33,126 nucleotides of DNA from an uncultured Hyphomicrobiales bacterium. Its GTDB lineage: Bacteria; Pseudomonadota; Alphaproteobacteria; Rhizobiales; Beijerinckiaceae. Where the stretch lies: the NCBI GenBank assembly GCA_903897875.1, contig CAIUDK010000129.1, positions 1-33,126 of the forward strand, given 5' to 3'. Made by a program: the position numbers and the translations under genes. The notes below the pieces were generated by a model. The model ran no database searches. It was not told the origin of the DNA and saw nothing but the letters and a program-made list of their open reading frames with translations. Of the stretch, positions 1 to 8,268 are shown piece by piece. Each line of letters opens with the position of its first letter. Within the stretch, counting starts at the first letter, position 1.

Positions 1-2
1 AC

Positions 3-623
3 ACGATCGTTGGTTTTATTCGCGCCGATGCGCCCATTAAATCCGTGGCTGAATTGCGCACCAAAGAGCTCATTGTCGCCGCTACCGGCAGCGGCGCCGA
101 TAGCCAAACTTATCCCGATGTTTTGCGAAAACTCTTTGGGCTCAACATACGCATTGTGTCGGGCTATCCCGGCTCGCGCGATATGAATCTGGCGGTTGAG
201 CGGGGCGAAGTGCATGGCACCTTCATCAGCTATGATACGGCCGCACGCGAGCCAAGTTTTCGTGATGGAAGTCGCCGCATTTTTGTTCAAGGCGCAATCA
301 CACCAGACGAGCGCATGAAAGACATTCCAACACTCGCTGGCCTTGCAAAATCTGATGACGAGCAACGCGCTATAGAATTCTTTCTACTGCGTGCTGGCAT
401 GGGGCGTCCCTTTGTCGCAGCTCCCACCGTGCCACCAGAGCGATTGACCGCACTGCGTGAAGCTTTTGCTGCTGCTCTGCGCGATCCCGAGTTGATTGAA
501 GAGGCTAAAAAAGGAGGTCTCAACATTTCATATGTCTCGCCCGGAACACTCGCTGCCATTGTGGCAAGTGGCTACAAAGCCGACAAAGCAACGATTGCGC
601 GTGTGCGCGATGCCATGCGTTAA
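3..623 (+). CDS. Bug/TctC-family periplasmic substrate-binding protein, 5' end cut by window edge
   Basis: The open frame enters the window from position 3 without a start, so the signal peptide and first lobe lie outside; about 206 codons remain, against 320-350 for the family. The retained part has family landmarks that also occur in the three similar proteins of this window: a VAATGSGAD-like segment, a GYPGSRDMNLAVERGEVHG segment at the hinge and ligand region, and the FVAAPTVPPERLTALREAF C-terminal helix. Such proteins are expected to bind a carboxylated organic compound in the periplasm and hand it to a TctA/TctB-type permease, but none is visible here. It is the first visible gene of a + strand operon; the bicupin gene follows after 16 bases. 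The in-frame GTG at 45 is internal, not the true start. The ligand is unknown. Confidence 0.88.
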   Translation, partial: TIVGFIRADAPIKSVAELRTKELIVAATGSGADSQTYPDVLRKLFGLNIRIVSGYPGSRDMNLAVERGEVHGTFISYDTAAREPSFRDGSRRIFVQGAITPDERMKDIPTLAGLAKSDDEQRAIEFFLLRAGMGRPFVAAPTVPPERLTALREAFAAALRDPELIEEAKKGGLNISYVSPGTLAAIVASGYKADKATIARVRDAMR

Positions 624-639
624 CAAAGAGGAAGCATCC

Positions 640-1737
640 ATGTCAGCGGTCCACTTGGCTGATCCTTATCTCGACTGGGCACATGCACAAGGCGTCCCTA
701 TTGTCGAAGATTTTGGAATCGATATACGCAAAGTGCCAGTTGCTCGCTGGGATCGCTATGGCATGAATGGCGCGTTTTGCCACCTCAAAGGCCGCGACGA
801 CTACATTTCGATCTTTGCTTTCGAATTGCCGCCGGGCGGAAAATCGGCCCTTCTAAAGCATATTTGTGAAGAGGTGATTTACGTTATCTCAGGACACGGC
901 TCCACAACTGTGGTTTTGGAAGATGGACGCAAACATAGTTTTGAATGGGGGCCAAAAAGTCTTTTTTCGATTCCGCTGAATGCCACGCATCAATATTTCA
1001 ACGGATCTGGATTAGAGCCGGCTCGTTTTGCCTCTGTCAACAATATGGTCTTCACCATGAATCGCTTTCGCGATGAGGACCTAATCTTCAATTGTCCCGT
1101 TTCGTTTCCTGAGCGCGTTGGCAGTCCGAATTATTTTGCGGGCGAAGGTGAGTTTATTTCCATTTCACCTGGTCGTCATCAATGGGAAACAAATTTTGTT
1201 CCCGATCTTTCCGATTTTGAGCTCAAACAATGGTCCAAGCGCGGCGCGGGAGGTTCCAACCTTCGCTTCATGTTGACGGAAAACACGATTGGCGCACATT
1301 CCTCAGAAATGCCCGTTGGTACCTATAAAAAAGGCCATCGCCATTTTGACGGCGTCTGTGTTTTTGCCGTGACGGGTGCCGGTTATTCTCTGCTGTGGCG
1401 CGAAGAACATGAAGATTTTACGCGCGTCAATTGGGAACATGGCTGCGTCTATTGCCCACCCGATTCCATGTTCCATCAGCATTTCAATGTGGCTGACCAT
1501 CCCTCGCGCTACTTAGCGCTTCAAATTGGAACCGTGCGCTATCCCTTGCTGAAAATGAAGCGTGAGATCTGGGACGTTGGTGTTGACAAGGACGTCAAGC
1601 AAGGTGGTGCGCAAGTTGAATACGAGGATCAAGATCCACGCGTCCATTCCATTTGGCTCGACGAAATCAAACGCAATGATGTGGAATCCCGCATGGGCCC
1701 ATTCATTGATGAATCACTTTTCGTGGGGAAAGTTTGA
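640..1737 (+). CDS. Bicupin protein, EutA-associated type (copy 1)
   Basis: This 365-residue protein has two cupin barrels. The N-terminal barrel (about 40-130) shows a degenerate first motif around KHICEE (73-78) and a second motif PLNATHQYFN (112-121). The C-terminal barrel (about 205-300) has His233-x-His235 and a second motif with His279-Gln-His281, giving a possible three- or four-His metal site like the three-His centre of cupin dioxygenases. It shares long stretches with the bicupin at 11173 (FEWGPK, FNGSGLEP, FPERVG), so the two are paralogues. As I recall, relatives have sometimes been named ethanolamine ammonia lyase-activating protein, which would fit the EutA homologue nearby, but I cannot verify this. 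The frame is open from 496; ATG at 640 is chosen because a GAGG-type ribosome site lies about 8 bases ahead and the upstream codons overlap the preceding gene. The substrate is unknown. Confidence 0.85.
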   Translation: MSAVHLADPYLDWAHAQGVPIVEDFGIDIRKVPVARWDRYGMNGAFCHLKGRDDYISIFAFELPPGGKSALLKHICEEVIYVISGHGSTTVVLEDGRKHSFEWGPKSLFSIPLNATHQYFNGSGLEPARFASVNNMVFTMNRFRDEDLIFNCPVSFPERVGSPNYFAGEGEFISISPGRHQWETNFVPDLSDFELKQWSKRGAGGSNLRFMLTENTIGAHSSEMPVGTYKKGHRHFDGVCVFAVTGAGYSLLWREEHEDFTRVNWEHGCVYCPPDSMFHQHFNVADHPSRYLALQIGTVRYPLLKMKREIWDVGVDKDVKQGGAQVEYEDQDPRVHSIWLDEIKRNDVESRMGPFIDESLFVGKV

Positions 1738-1739
1738 AC

Positions 1740-2696
1740 GTGACTGACATGACCCCAGCCAACCTCGATCAAAAATATCTTGTCGATCCCTATGTCAATT
1801 GGGCCAAGAGTGAAGGCGTGCCGATTGTTGCGGCAGCCGCAATTGACCTCTTTGCAGTGGAGACGAGCCCTTGGGCTCGCTTTGGTGTGAAGGGCGCAAT
1901 CTGCCATGTTGATGGCAGATGCGATTATCTCACCGCTTTCCTTTTCGAGATTGCGCCCGGCAAAAGCACAACGCCAATTCGTCACCTTTATGATGAATGT
2001 TTGTACGTTCTGGATGGCACGGGCGTTAGTGAATTTGTGCTCTCAGATGGCACGCGTCACAGCGTGACATGGGCTCCAAAATCTTTGATCTTCGTGCCCG
2101 TTAATGCAAGCTGCACGCATAAAGCTGAAGGGGCCAGTTCGGCGCGTCTGATAGCTCTCAACGATATGCGCTATTTGATGGGCCTATATCGCAACGAAAC
2201 TTTCATTTTCAACAATGATGCGCCTATGAGCGCACGTCAGCGCAAAGCGGTTGAAGCCGGCTTTGAGGTCAATCTATCCAGGCAGATGCCGCAACAGGCT
2301 GCGCTCTCGCGCGGCGACAGTGTCATTGGTGCTGATCTTACAACTTTGGCTGCAAAAAGTGCCGGGCTTGCCAAGCGGCAGATGCAAGGGAGTCATCTGC
2401 TGGGCGTGACGGGCGAGGGCTATACGTTGTCCTTTGAATCTGAGACATCAGATATCGTCAAAACCGATTGGCAGCATGGTGTTTTGACCGGACTTCCCGG
2501 CATGACATTTCATCAGCACTTCAATGCTCATGCCGCACCAACCAGTCTTATGACCGTTGAATTGGGCTCGCTCGCATCGCCCATGTTCCGAAGTCGCCGC
2601 GCCGCTTATGGCGACACGGACGTCTATGCTTCGGGGCATGAGATTATCCCGCGCGCCAACGAACGCGCTGACATAAGCAAGCACCGATTAGACTAA
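1740..2696 (+). CDS. Bicupin protein with degenerate metal site (copy 2)
   Basis: About 318 residues, shorter than its relatives. The opening KYLVDPYVNWAKSEGVPIV resembles the other bicupins, and the N barrel keeps RHLYDE (81-86). Its second motif has Cys where copy 1 has His (PVNASC). In the C barrel the HxH pair of copies 1, 3 and 4 is replaced by KRQMQ (212-216), while the distal HQH (258-260) stays, so a normal cupin metal site is unlikely there. It may be a non-catalytic partner of copy 1, since the two genes are translationally coupled. Start choice is uncertain: TTG at 1734 overlaps the upstream stop by four bases, GTG at 1740 sits 9 bases after GGGGAA, and ATG at 1749 is also possible. 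I prefer GTG 1740. Confidence 0.78.
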   Translation: MTDMTPANLDQKYLVDPYVNWAKSEGVPIVAAAAIDLFAVETSPWARFGVKGAICHVDGRCDYLTAFLFEIAPGKSTTPIRHLYDECLYVLDGTGVSEFVLSDGTRHSVTWAPKSLIFVPVNASCTHKAEGASSARLIALNDMRYLMGLYRNETFIFNNDAPMSARQRKAVEAGFEVNLSRQMPQQAALSRGDSVIGADLTTLAAKSAGLAKRQMQGSHLLGVTGEGYTLSFESETSDIVKTDWQHGVLTGLPGMTFHQHFNAHAAPTSLMTVELGSLASPMFRSRRAAYGDTDVYASGHEIIPRANERADISKHRLD

Positions 2697-2733
2697 GACT
2701 TAAAACAACAAAAATAAGAAAAGGGAGATGAAT

Positions 2734-3879
2734 GTGTCTGGAGCACTTGAAGGCATCCGCGTTATTGAATTTGCGAATTATGTTTCCGGTCCCTACGCGG
2801 GCATGTTGCTCGCTGATTTTGGTGCCGACGTCATTAAAGTTGAAGCTCCGGGAAAGGGCGATCCGTTCCGCGGTTGGGGACGTGTTGAATATAGCCCTAC
2901 GTTTGGCTCCGTAAATCGGAATAAAAAAGGCATCGTTCTTGATCTGAAAAGCGAGGAGGGCGTCACAGCTGCCCGTGCACTGGTCAAGACAGCCGATGTT
3001 GTCATTGAGAATTTTCGCTCTGGCACAATGGAAAAACTTGGGCTTGGCTATGATGATCTCGCCAAAGACAATCCGGGTTTGATCTATTGCGCCATCACAG
3101 GTTTTGGCTCGACAGGGCCTTACGCGTCACGGCCAGGTTACGACACGGTGGGGCAGGCCATGAGCGGATTGTTGAGTCTGCTCACGGATATGGAAAATCC
3201 AAATCCTATGGGCATTTCCTTGTCTGACCATTTGTCGGGCATGGTTGCTTGCAATGGCATTCTCACTGCATTGGTTGCGCGTGGACGCACAGGCCGCGGC
3301 CAGCGTGTTGATACATCCTTGCTGGAATCAACCATTTCATTCTGCGGAGAAAATGCAGCGAATTATTTTGAAAATGGCAAGGTGCCAAGCCGCGCCACCC
3401 GTACACATCGAGCCCAAGTTTATGCCTTTGTAGCGGGCGATGGAAAGCCCTTAGTCGTTCATCTTTCTTCGCCAACCAAATTTTGGGAAGGGCTGACGCG
3501 TGTGGTTGGGCTGCCGAACCTACTCACGGATGAGAGATTTAAGACCAAGGAAACGCGCGGCAAAAACTACAACGCTTTGCATAAAGTCTTATCTGATGTG
3601 TTTGCAACGCAAGATCGACTCTTTTGGCTGAACAAACTCCTTCAAGAGGATGTTCCCTCGGCACCATTGAATAATTTTGACGATGTTTTTAACGATCCTC
3701 AAGTTCAGCATCTCGAAATGCGCAAAGAACTCCCGCATCGTAAATTGGGAAAAGTCAGTCTCATTCGCAACGGTCTTCGCATGTCGGAAACGCCGCCAGT
3801 CATTCATTCCGCTTCACCCGAGCTTGGTGAGCACACGGAAGAGATTTTGGCAGGCTTAAATTTGAAAAACGAAAAGTGA
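2734..3879 (+). CDS. CaiB/BaiF-family (type III) CoA-transferase
   Basis: At 381 residues this is normal length for the family, which moves CoA from a donor CoA ester to a carboxylic acid. The start LEGIRVIEFANYVSGPYAG, the segment FGADVIKVEAPGKGDPFR, the NRNKKGIVLDLK stretch and VIENFRSGTMEKLGLGYDDL are all classic. Asp165 in SLSDHLSG is the expected catalytic residue that forms the acyl anhydride. GTG at 2734 is preferred over ATG at 2728, because the AAGGGAG ribosome site (2721-2727) directly abuts 2728 but is well spaced from 2734, and the protein then begins MSGALEG as in many relatives. In this operon it probably activates the acid captured by the neighbouring Bug proteins. The acid and the CoA donor cannot be read from sequence. 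Confidence 0.93.
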   Translation: MSGALEGIRVIEFANYVSGPYAGMLLADFGADVIKVEAPGKGDPFRGWGRVEYSPTFGSVNRNKKGIVLDLKSEEGVTAARALVKTADVVIENFRSGTMEKLGLGYDDLAKDNPGLIYCAITGFGSTGPYASRPGYDTVGQAMSGLLSLLTDMENPNPMGISLSDHLSGMVACNGILTALVARGRTGRGQRVDTSLLESTISFCGENAANYFENGKVPSRATRTHRAQVYAFVAGDGKPLVVHLSSPTKFWEGLTRVVGLPNLLTDERFKTKETRGKNYNALHKVLSDVFATQDRLFWLNKLLQEDVPSAPLNNFDDVFNDPQVQHLEMRKELPHRKLGKVSLIRNGLRMSETPPVIHSASPELGEHTEEILAGLNLKNEK

Positions 3880-3889
3880 GATTTTGCAA

Positions 3890-4942
3890 ATGACATGCAA
3901 AGAATTGTCACGCCGGACCATTTGTGGCGCACTCGCTGGCACAGCCCTTTCGTTAACAGGCACGCATTGGTCGGCGCATGCCGATACGCTTGCTGATTTC
4001 TATAAGGGCAAGAAATTATTGCTTATCACATCCGCATCGGTGGGTGGTGGCTACGATCAATATGCGCGTCTCCTTGCGCGTCACATGAGCCGCTATATTC
4101 CCGGCGAGCCCACAATCTCCGTGCAGAACATGCCGGGCGCAGAAGGGCTCAAGGCCGCCAACCATATCTATAATGTCGCACCGCAGGACGGCACAATTAT
4201 CGGCGGACTATCGCGCAACACAGGGCTCGCTCGCTTTTATGATTTCAATAATTCAGGCATTCAATTTGATGCCAGAAAATTTCATTGGCTAGGGTCACCC
4301 CAGCAAGAGATTGGTCTCTTGATTGTTGGCGACAAATCAGGAGTGAAGTCAGCTCAAGATTTGAAAACTCATGCGCTCACGGTAAGTTCGACAGCGCGTA
4401 ATTCTCCAAGCTCTATCTACGCACGCATGCTCAATGATCTGTATGGCGCCAAGATCAAGCCCATCGACGGCTATGATGGCTCGCAAGCCTGTTTGCTGGC
4501 TGTGGAGCGTGCTGAAGTCGACGGTCATATTTCTGGCGGCTCATCAGCGCCGTTTCGAAACCGCTTTTTACCATGGGTGAAGGCGGGCAATGTTCATCTC
4601 ATTATGCAGATGGGTATGCAGCGCGATCCGGCGTTTCCCGATGTGCCAACAGCGCTGGACCTTATGACATCAGCGCAGGACAAACAGCTTTTCGAAATTG
4701 CTTTTGCCGAGCAGGTGATGGGACGGCCCTTTGTTTTGGGGCCGGGTGTGCCGACTGATCGCGTGGCGATGTTGCGCGCGGCTTTTGACGCAACGATGAA
4801 AGACGCCAAGTTTTTAGCTGAAGCAGAGCGGGAAAATGCTGAGATTGATCCGGTGGACGGTGTCACCATCAACGCGCTCTTGGACCGCGTCTATACAGCG
4901 CCGCCTGAAGTTGTTGAGCGCCTGCGCGCCTTAGCGAAATAA
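3890..4942 (+). CDS. Bug/TctC-family periplasmic substrate-binding protein
   Basis: About 350 residues with a cleavable N-terminal signal. The segment ELSRRTICGALAG carries a twin-arginine-like SRR motif ahead of a hydrophobic stretch ending near SAHA, so Tat export is possible. The mature protein begins DTLADFYKGKKLLLI and has the family's GGGYDQYARLLARH ligand loop, the NMPGAEGLKAANHIYN segment and the FVLGPGVPTDRVAMLRAAF C-terminal helix. It should bind a small organic acid in the periplasm. The ATG at 3890 is preferred over TTG at 3884; the upstream gene stops at 3879, and the ribosome site is weak. It lies between the CoA-transferase and the thiolase-fold gene, so its ligand is probably the acid that these enzymes process. 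No TctA/TctB permease is encoded nearby. Confidence 0.9.
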   Translation: MTCKELSRRTICGALAGTALSLTGTHWSAHADTLADFYKGKKLLLITSASVGGGYDQYARLLARHMSRYIPGEPTISVQNMPGAEGLKAANHIYNVAPQDGTIIGGLSRNTGLARFYDFNNSGIQFDARKFHWLGSPQQEIGLLIVGDKSGVKSAQDLKTHALTVSSTARNSPSSIYARMLNDLYGAKIKPIDGYDGSQACLLAVERAEVDGHISGGSSAPFRNRFLPWVKAGNVHLIMQMGMQRDPAFPDVPTALDLMTSAQDKQLFEIAFAEQVMGRPFVLGPGVPTDRVAMLRAAFDATMKDAKFLAEAERENAEIDPVDGVTINALLDRVYTAPPEVVERLRALAK

Positions 4943-4954
4943 AAGGGAGTGACT

Positions 4955-6136
4955 ATGATACATCCTTCAACCGAACTGCGCGATATTTGCGCCATTGTTG
5001 GCGCAGGTACATCGCGTTTGGGCAAAGTGCCCGGCGTGTCGAGTCTCGATTTGATTGTTGAGGCTATGCGCAATGCCATTTCAGAATCTGGCGTGCAGGT
5101 GAGCGACATTGACGGCATCATCTGTCGTGGACCTGATGAGCTCTATAGCCAACATCAGCTCGTTGGTGAACGTCTTGGCATTAACGCCAAATTTTCAACG
5201 ACGGCTACAAATGGTGGTGCCAGTCAAATCCTATCTATTGCGCTGGCTGTGATGGCCATCCGTCATGGTCTAGCAACCACGGTGCTGTGTGGCTATGGAC
5301 GCGATGCGTGGTCGCGCACGCATAAGTCCGAAGAGGCGCGCGTGCGCAATGAGACGCGGCCAGACAGCCAGCTCGCCAAAGAATTTGGTCCTGAATATGG
5401 ATATTTTGGTGCAGCCGCCACGCACGCCTTTGGCGCGACACGTCACATGCATTTGTATGGAACGACGAAAGAGCACTTTGGACATATAGCGGTGGACTTT
5501 CGCGAGCACGCTTTGCGCAATCCCGATGCGCAGATGAAAAAAGTCCTCACGATGGAAGACTATCGTGCGCAGCGCTCCATCGTGCGGCCGTTTGGATTGT
5601 ATGATTGCAGCTTGCGAAGCGATGCGGCGGGTGCGGTGATTGTGACAAGCCGAGAACGCGCACGCGACCTCAAACAGCCACCCGTGCTCATCAAAGGCTT
5701 TGGCACGTATAATAATCTGCGTGGTTGGTTTGCCGATGACAACATGGTGATGACGTCTGCCAAACAGGCAGGCGAGACGGCCTATCGCATGGCGGGGCTT
5801 GGTCCGCGCGATGTTGATACCGCGCAGATTTATGATTGCTTCACCTATATGGTTCTCACGCAATTAGAAGATTATGGCTTCTGCAAAAAAGGAGAGGGTG
5901 GCGATTTTGTTGCCTCTGGCGCTTTGCGTCTGGGCGGTGCTTTGCCAACCAATACGTCGGGCGGACAATTATCTGAGGCGCACGGCGAAGGCATGCTGCA
6001 GATCGTCGAAGGCGTGCGGCAAATGCGTCATACTTATCCAGCGCATCGCCAAGTGAAAGACGCAGAGATTGCATTGATTTCAGGACATGGTGGCAATCAA
6101 GTATGTCACTCAACACTCATTCTTGGGAGAGCGTGA
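4955..6136 (+). CDS. Thiolase-fold (SCP2/lipid-transfer type) protein lacking the nucleophilic Cys
   Basis: This 393-residue protein has the thiolase superfamily layout: AIVGAGTSRLGK at the start, a dimer-core segment around 80-110, and the C-terminal ISGHGGNQVCHSTLIL signature (about 375-390). Where thiolases have the acyl-accepting Cys, it reads TNGGAS (85-90), so ordinary covalent thiolysis is unlikely. Other candidate residues are Tyr293 (in QIYDCFTY), His343 (in SEAHGEG) and Cys384. Cys-less members paired with DUF35 proteins include the Ltp2-type retro-aldolases of steroid side-chain breakdown, but the second catalytic Tyr of that group appears to be His here, so the reaction is not settled. 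ATG at 4955 lies about 6 bases after AAAGGGAG. The next gene, its DUF35 partner, overlaps the stop by one base. Confidence 0.87.
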   Translation: MIHPSTELRDICAIVGAGTSRLGKVPGVSSLDLIVEAMRNAISESGVQVSDIDGIICRGPDELYSQHQLVGERLGINAKFSTTATNGGASQILSIALAVMAIRHGLATTVLCGYGRDAWSRTHKSEEARVRNETRPDSQLAKEFGPEYGYFGAAATHAFGATRHMHLYGTTKEHFGHIAVDFREHALRNPDAQMKKVLTMEDYRAQRSIVRPFGLYDCSLRSDAAGAVIVTSRERARDLKQPPVLIKGFGTYNNLRGWFADDNMVMTSAKQAGETAYRMAGLGPRDVDTAQIYDCFTYMVLTQLEDYGFCKKGEGGDFVASGALRLGGALPTNTSGGQLSEAHGEGMLQIVEGVRQMRHTYPAHRQVKDAEIALISGHGGNQVCHSTLILGRA

Positions 6137-6543
6137 TGAGCCAGATTCCGAAACCCGTTCCTCAGCCCGCTCCAGAATCGCTGCCCTATTGGGAAGCCGC
6201 GCGCCAACATCGGCTGGAACTTCCGCAATGCGAAGATTGCAATAAGCATTGGTTCCCGCCATCGCGCACCTGTCCACATTGTTTGTCGACACAGTTCAAA
6301 TGGTCGCAAGTGTCTGGGCGCGGCAAAGTTTTTAGCTTCGTGATTTATGACCGTATTTACAGACCCGCTTTCACGGAAGATGTGCCCTATGTAGTAGCCC
6401 TTGTCGAATTGGAGGAGGGGCCGCGCATTCTGTCCAACGTGATCGGTATTCCGCCTGATGACGTGCGCTGCGACATGGCAGTGACAGTTGTCTTCGACGA
6501 CGTGTCTGATGTGACATCGGTTCCGAAATTCAAACCTTTGTAA
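6136..6543 (+). CDS. DUF35 zinc-ribbon/OB-fold protein, partner of the thiolase-fold protein
   Basis: At 135 residues it has the standard two-part form. An N-terminal helix (ESLPYWEAARQHRLELP) leads into a rubredoxin-like zinc ribbon with Cys32, Cys35, Cys46 and Cys49 (CEDC and CPHC). An OB-fold follows (GKVFSFVIYDRIYRPAFTED onward), ending in VVFDDVS. Such proteins form complexes with thiolase-fold enzymes and are needed for their activity in known aldolase and polyketide-related systems. The ATG at 6136 overlaps the TGA of the thiolase gene by one base, which implies translational coupling and a fixed stoichiometry. All four zinc ligands are present and nothing looks damaged. Confidence 0.92.
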   Translation: MSQIPKPVPQPAPESLPYWEAARQHRLELPQCEDCNKHWFPPSRTCPHCLSTQFKWSQVSGRGKVFSFVIYDRIYRPAFTEDVPYVVALVELEEGPRILSNVIGIPPDDVRCDMAVTVVFDDVSDVTSVPKFKPL

Positions 6544-6582
6544 ATATCCAACATAAGTCTTCTTAAAACTTGGGGATAATGA

Positions 6583-7158
6583 ATGGCACGCGTTCAATTT
6601 TTGAAATCTCTGTCTTTGGTGGCCGGGCTGGTGCTTGGTGGAGCAATGTCGGCAAACGCTGCAGATGTTTTTTCAATTCGCTCGTCCGCCTTTGAAGATA
6701 ACGGCCAGTTGCAAAAGAAGCATGGCGGCATAAGTCCGATCAATAAAAATTGCAGAGGCGATAATATCTCGCCACCGCTGTCATGGACGGCTGGTCCTGA
6801 GGGAACGAAAAGTTACGTGTTGATGATGTGGGATCCAGAGGGGCGCATGGGCGTCGGCGTTTCGCATTGGGTGGCCTATGGTATCCCAGTCAATGTGACG
6901 AGCCTTGCGGAGGGTGAGGCCACACAGGATAGCAAGTCGATTGTGGGCGGAAAAAACGCCTCTGACACAATCGTCTATTTTGGACCATGTCCCGCGCCCA
7001 ATACCGGATCACATCATTATGTCATCTCGCTCATTGCGACAGACCTTGAGCCTAACGCGTTGAAGTCTGGCATGACACGTGAAGAGGTGATGGTTGCTAT
7101 TCAAGGCCATGGCAAAGCTGTCACTGCAATGGTTGCGCGCATGGCGTATATGCCATGA
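6583..7158 (+). CDS. Secreted PEBP/YbhB-YbcL family protein
   Basis: At 191 residues it has a clear Sec signal peptide (hydrophobic 8-22, likely cleavage after MSANA near residue 26). The rest matches the phosphatidylethanolamine-binding protein fold: ISPPLSWTAGPEGTKSY (62-78), the anion-pocket WDPEG near Asp84, SHW with His95, the GPC segment at 134-136, and HHY at 144-146. Bacterial members often sit in the periplasm; their biochemical role is poorly known. It shares a four-base ATGA overlap with the open frame that continues into the next Bug gene and lies inside the catabolic operon, so a role in binding or handling the substrate is possible but unproven. A ribosome site GGGGA lies about 6 bases before the ATG. 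Confidence 0.9.
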   Translation: MARVQFLKSLSLVAGLVLGGAMSANAADVFSIRSSAFEDNGQLQKKHGGISPINKNCRGDNISPPLSWTAGPEGTKSYVLMMWDPEGRMGVGVSHWVAYGIPVNVTSLAEGEATQDSKSIVGGKNASDTIVYFGPCPAPNTGSHHYVISLIATDLEPNALKSGMTREEVMVAIQGHGKAVTAMVARMAYMP

Positions 7159-7208
7159 CGCGATCAAACGCTTTTTCAAATAAAAGGAAATTCAGCGGAG
7201 TTGGGTCG

Positions 7209-8228
7209 GTGAAGAGAATTTGTTTGCTGGCCGCACTGTTTGCTAGCCTATCGCAGCAGGCCATCGCTGACGACAGTGTTCGCTCATTCTATGCCGGCAA
7301 GACGATGGAGCTCATCGTCTCAGCAGGAGCGGGTGCTGGCTATGATTCCTACGCACGAATTTTAGCGCGTCATTTTCCGCGCTATTTGCCCGGGAGTCCG
7401 ACCATTATCGTCAAGCAGATGGATGGCGCTGGCGGCCTAACGGCCACCAATTATCTCGCCGGTGTGGCGCCCAAAGATGGGTCAGTCTTTGCCACCGTCA
7501 ACAATCCAATCCCCTATCTTCCGCTACTGGGTGAAACCAAAGCGCGGTATGATAGCAAGACGCTCAATTGGATCGGCAGCATGGCGTCCGAAGTGGGCTT
7601 GCTTGTATCTACGCGTGCGAGTGGTGTTGATAGCATTGAAAAAGCAATATCCACGGGCATGACGGTGGCAGCGACTGGAGCTGGCAGCGGCAGTTATTTT
7701 AATGCGCGCGTGCTCAATCGGTTTATTGGAACCAAGCTTAAAATTGTTGCGGGCTATCAGACGGCGACGCAAGGGCTGCTCGCTATGGAGCGCGGCGAGG
7801 TGGATGGCTTTCCGGCTCTGATGTGGTCGACACTCAATCACACCAAGCCAGATTGGTTGGTGGGCGATAAGATTTATATCTTGGGACAATTGGCGCTCAA
7901 GCCACATCCTAAATTGCCCAATGTTCCGCTCGTCTCTCAGTTCGTTGCCAATGAGGCCGATCGTCAAGCCTTGCAAGTTGCCTTCGCGCCGCTCGCCGCC
8001 GCGCGTCCTTTTGTGGCGCCTCCCAATGTGCCAATTGAGCGTGTGAATGCTTTGCGAGCAGCATTTATGGCGACACTTGATGATGCCGACTTTCGCAAAG
8101 ATCTCGAGCGAGAACGACTTGAAACCTTTGGCTCCATGTCTGGCGAAGAGCTGACCGAGTTGATTGCGCAAGTCTACAAAACACCAGCTGATGTTCTGGC
8201 CAATGTGGCCGCACTCTCGAAAGATTAA
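7209..8228 (+). CDS. Bug/TctC-family periplasmic substrate-binding protein
   Basis: The frame is open from ATG 7155, which overlaps the previous stop, but GTG at 7209 is the better start. It follows GGAG (7197-7200) by 8 bases and gives a compact signal peptide, MKRICLLAALFASLSQQAIA, with the mature protein beginning DDSVRSFYAGKTM. If translation began at 7155, 18 polar residues would precede the signal. The 339-residue product has the AGAGYDSYARILARHFPRY ligand loop, QMDGAGGLTATNYLAG, GYQTATQGLLAMERGEVDG and the FVAPPNVPIERVNALRAAF helix. It resembles the proteins at 3890 and 13779 more than the one at 27186. Expected role: periplasmic capture of an organic acid. The ligand is unknown. Confidence 0.9.
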   Translation: MKRICLLAALFASLSQQAIADDSVRSFYAGKTMELIVSAGAGAGYDSYARILARHFPRYLPGSPTIIVKQMDGAGGLTATNYLAGVAPKDGSVFATVNNPIPYLPLLGETKARYDSKTLNWIGSMASEVGLLVSTRASGVDSIEKAISTGMTVAATGAGSGSYFNARVLNRFIGTKLKIVAGYQTATQGLLAMERGEVDGFPALMWSTLNHTKPDWLVGDKIYILGQLALKPHPKLPNVPLVSQFVANEADRQALQVAFAPLAAARPFVAPPNVPIERVNALRAAFMATLDDADFRKDLERERLETFGSMSGEELTELIAQVYKTPADVLANVAALSKD

Positions 8229-8268
8229 TCGCGCAAGCGTGCGCCAATAAGAAAAGGAAAATGTGCTT

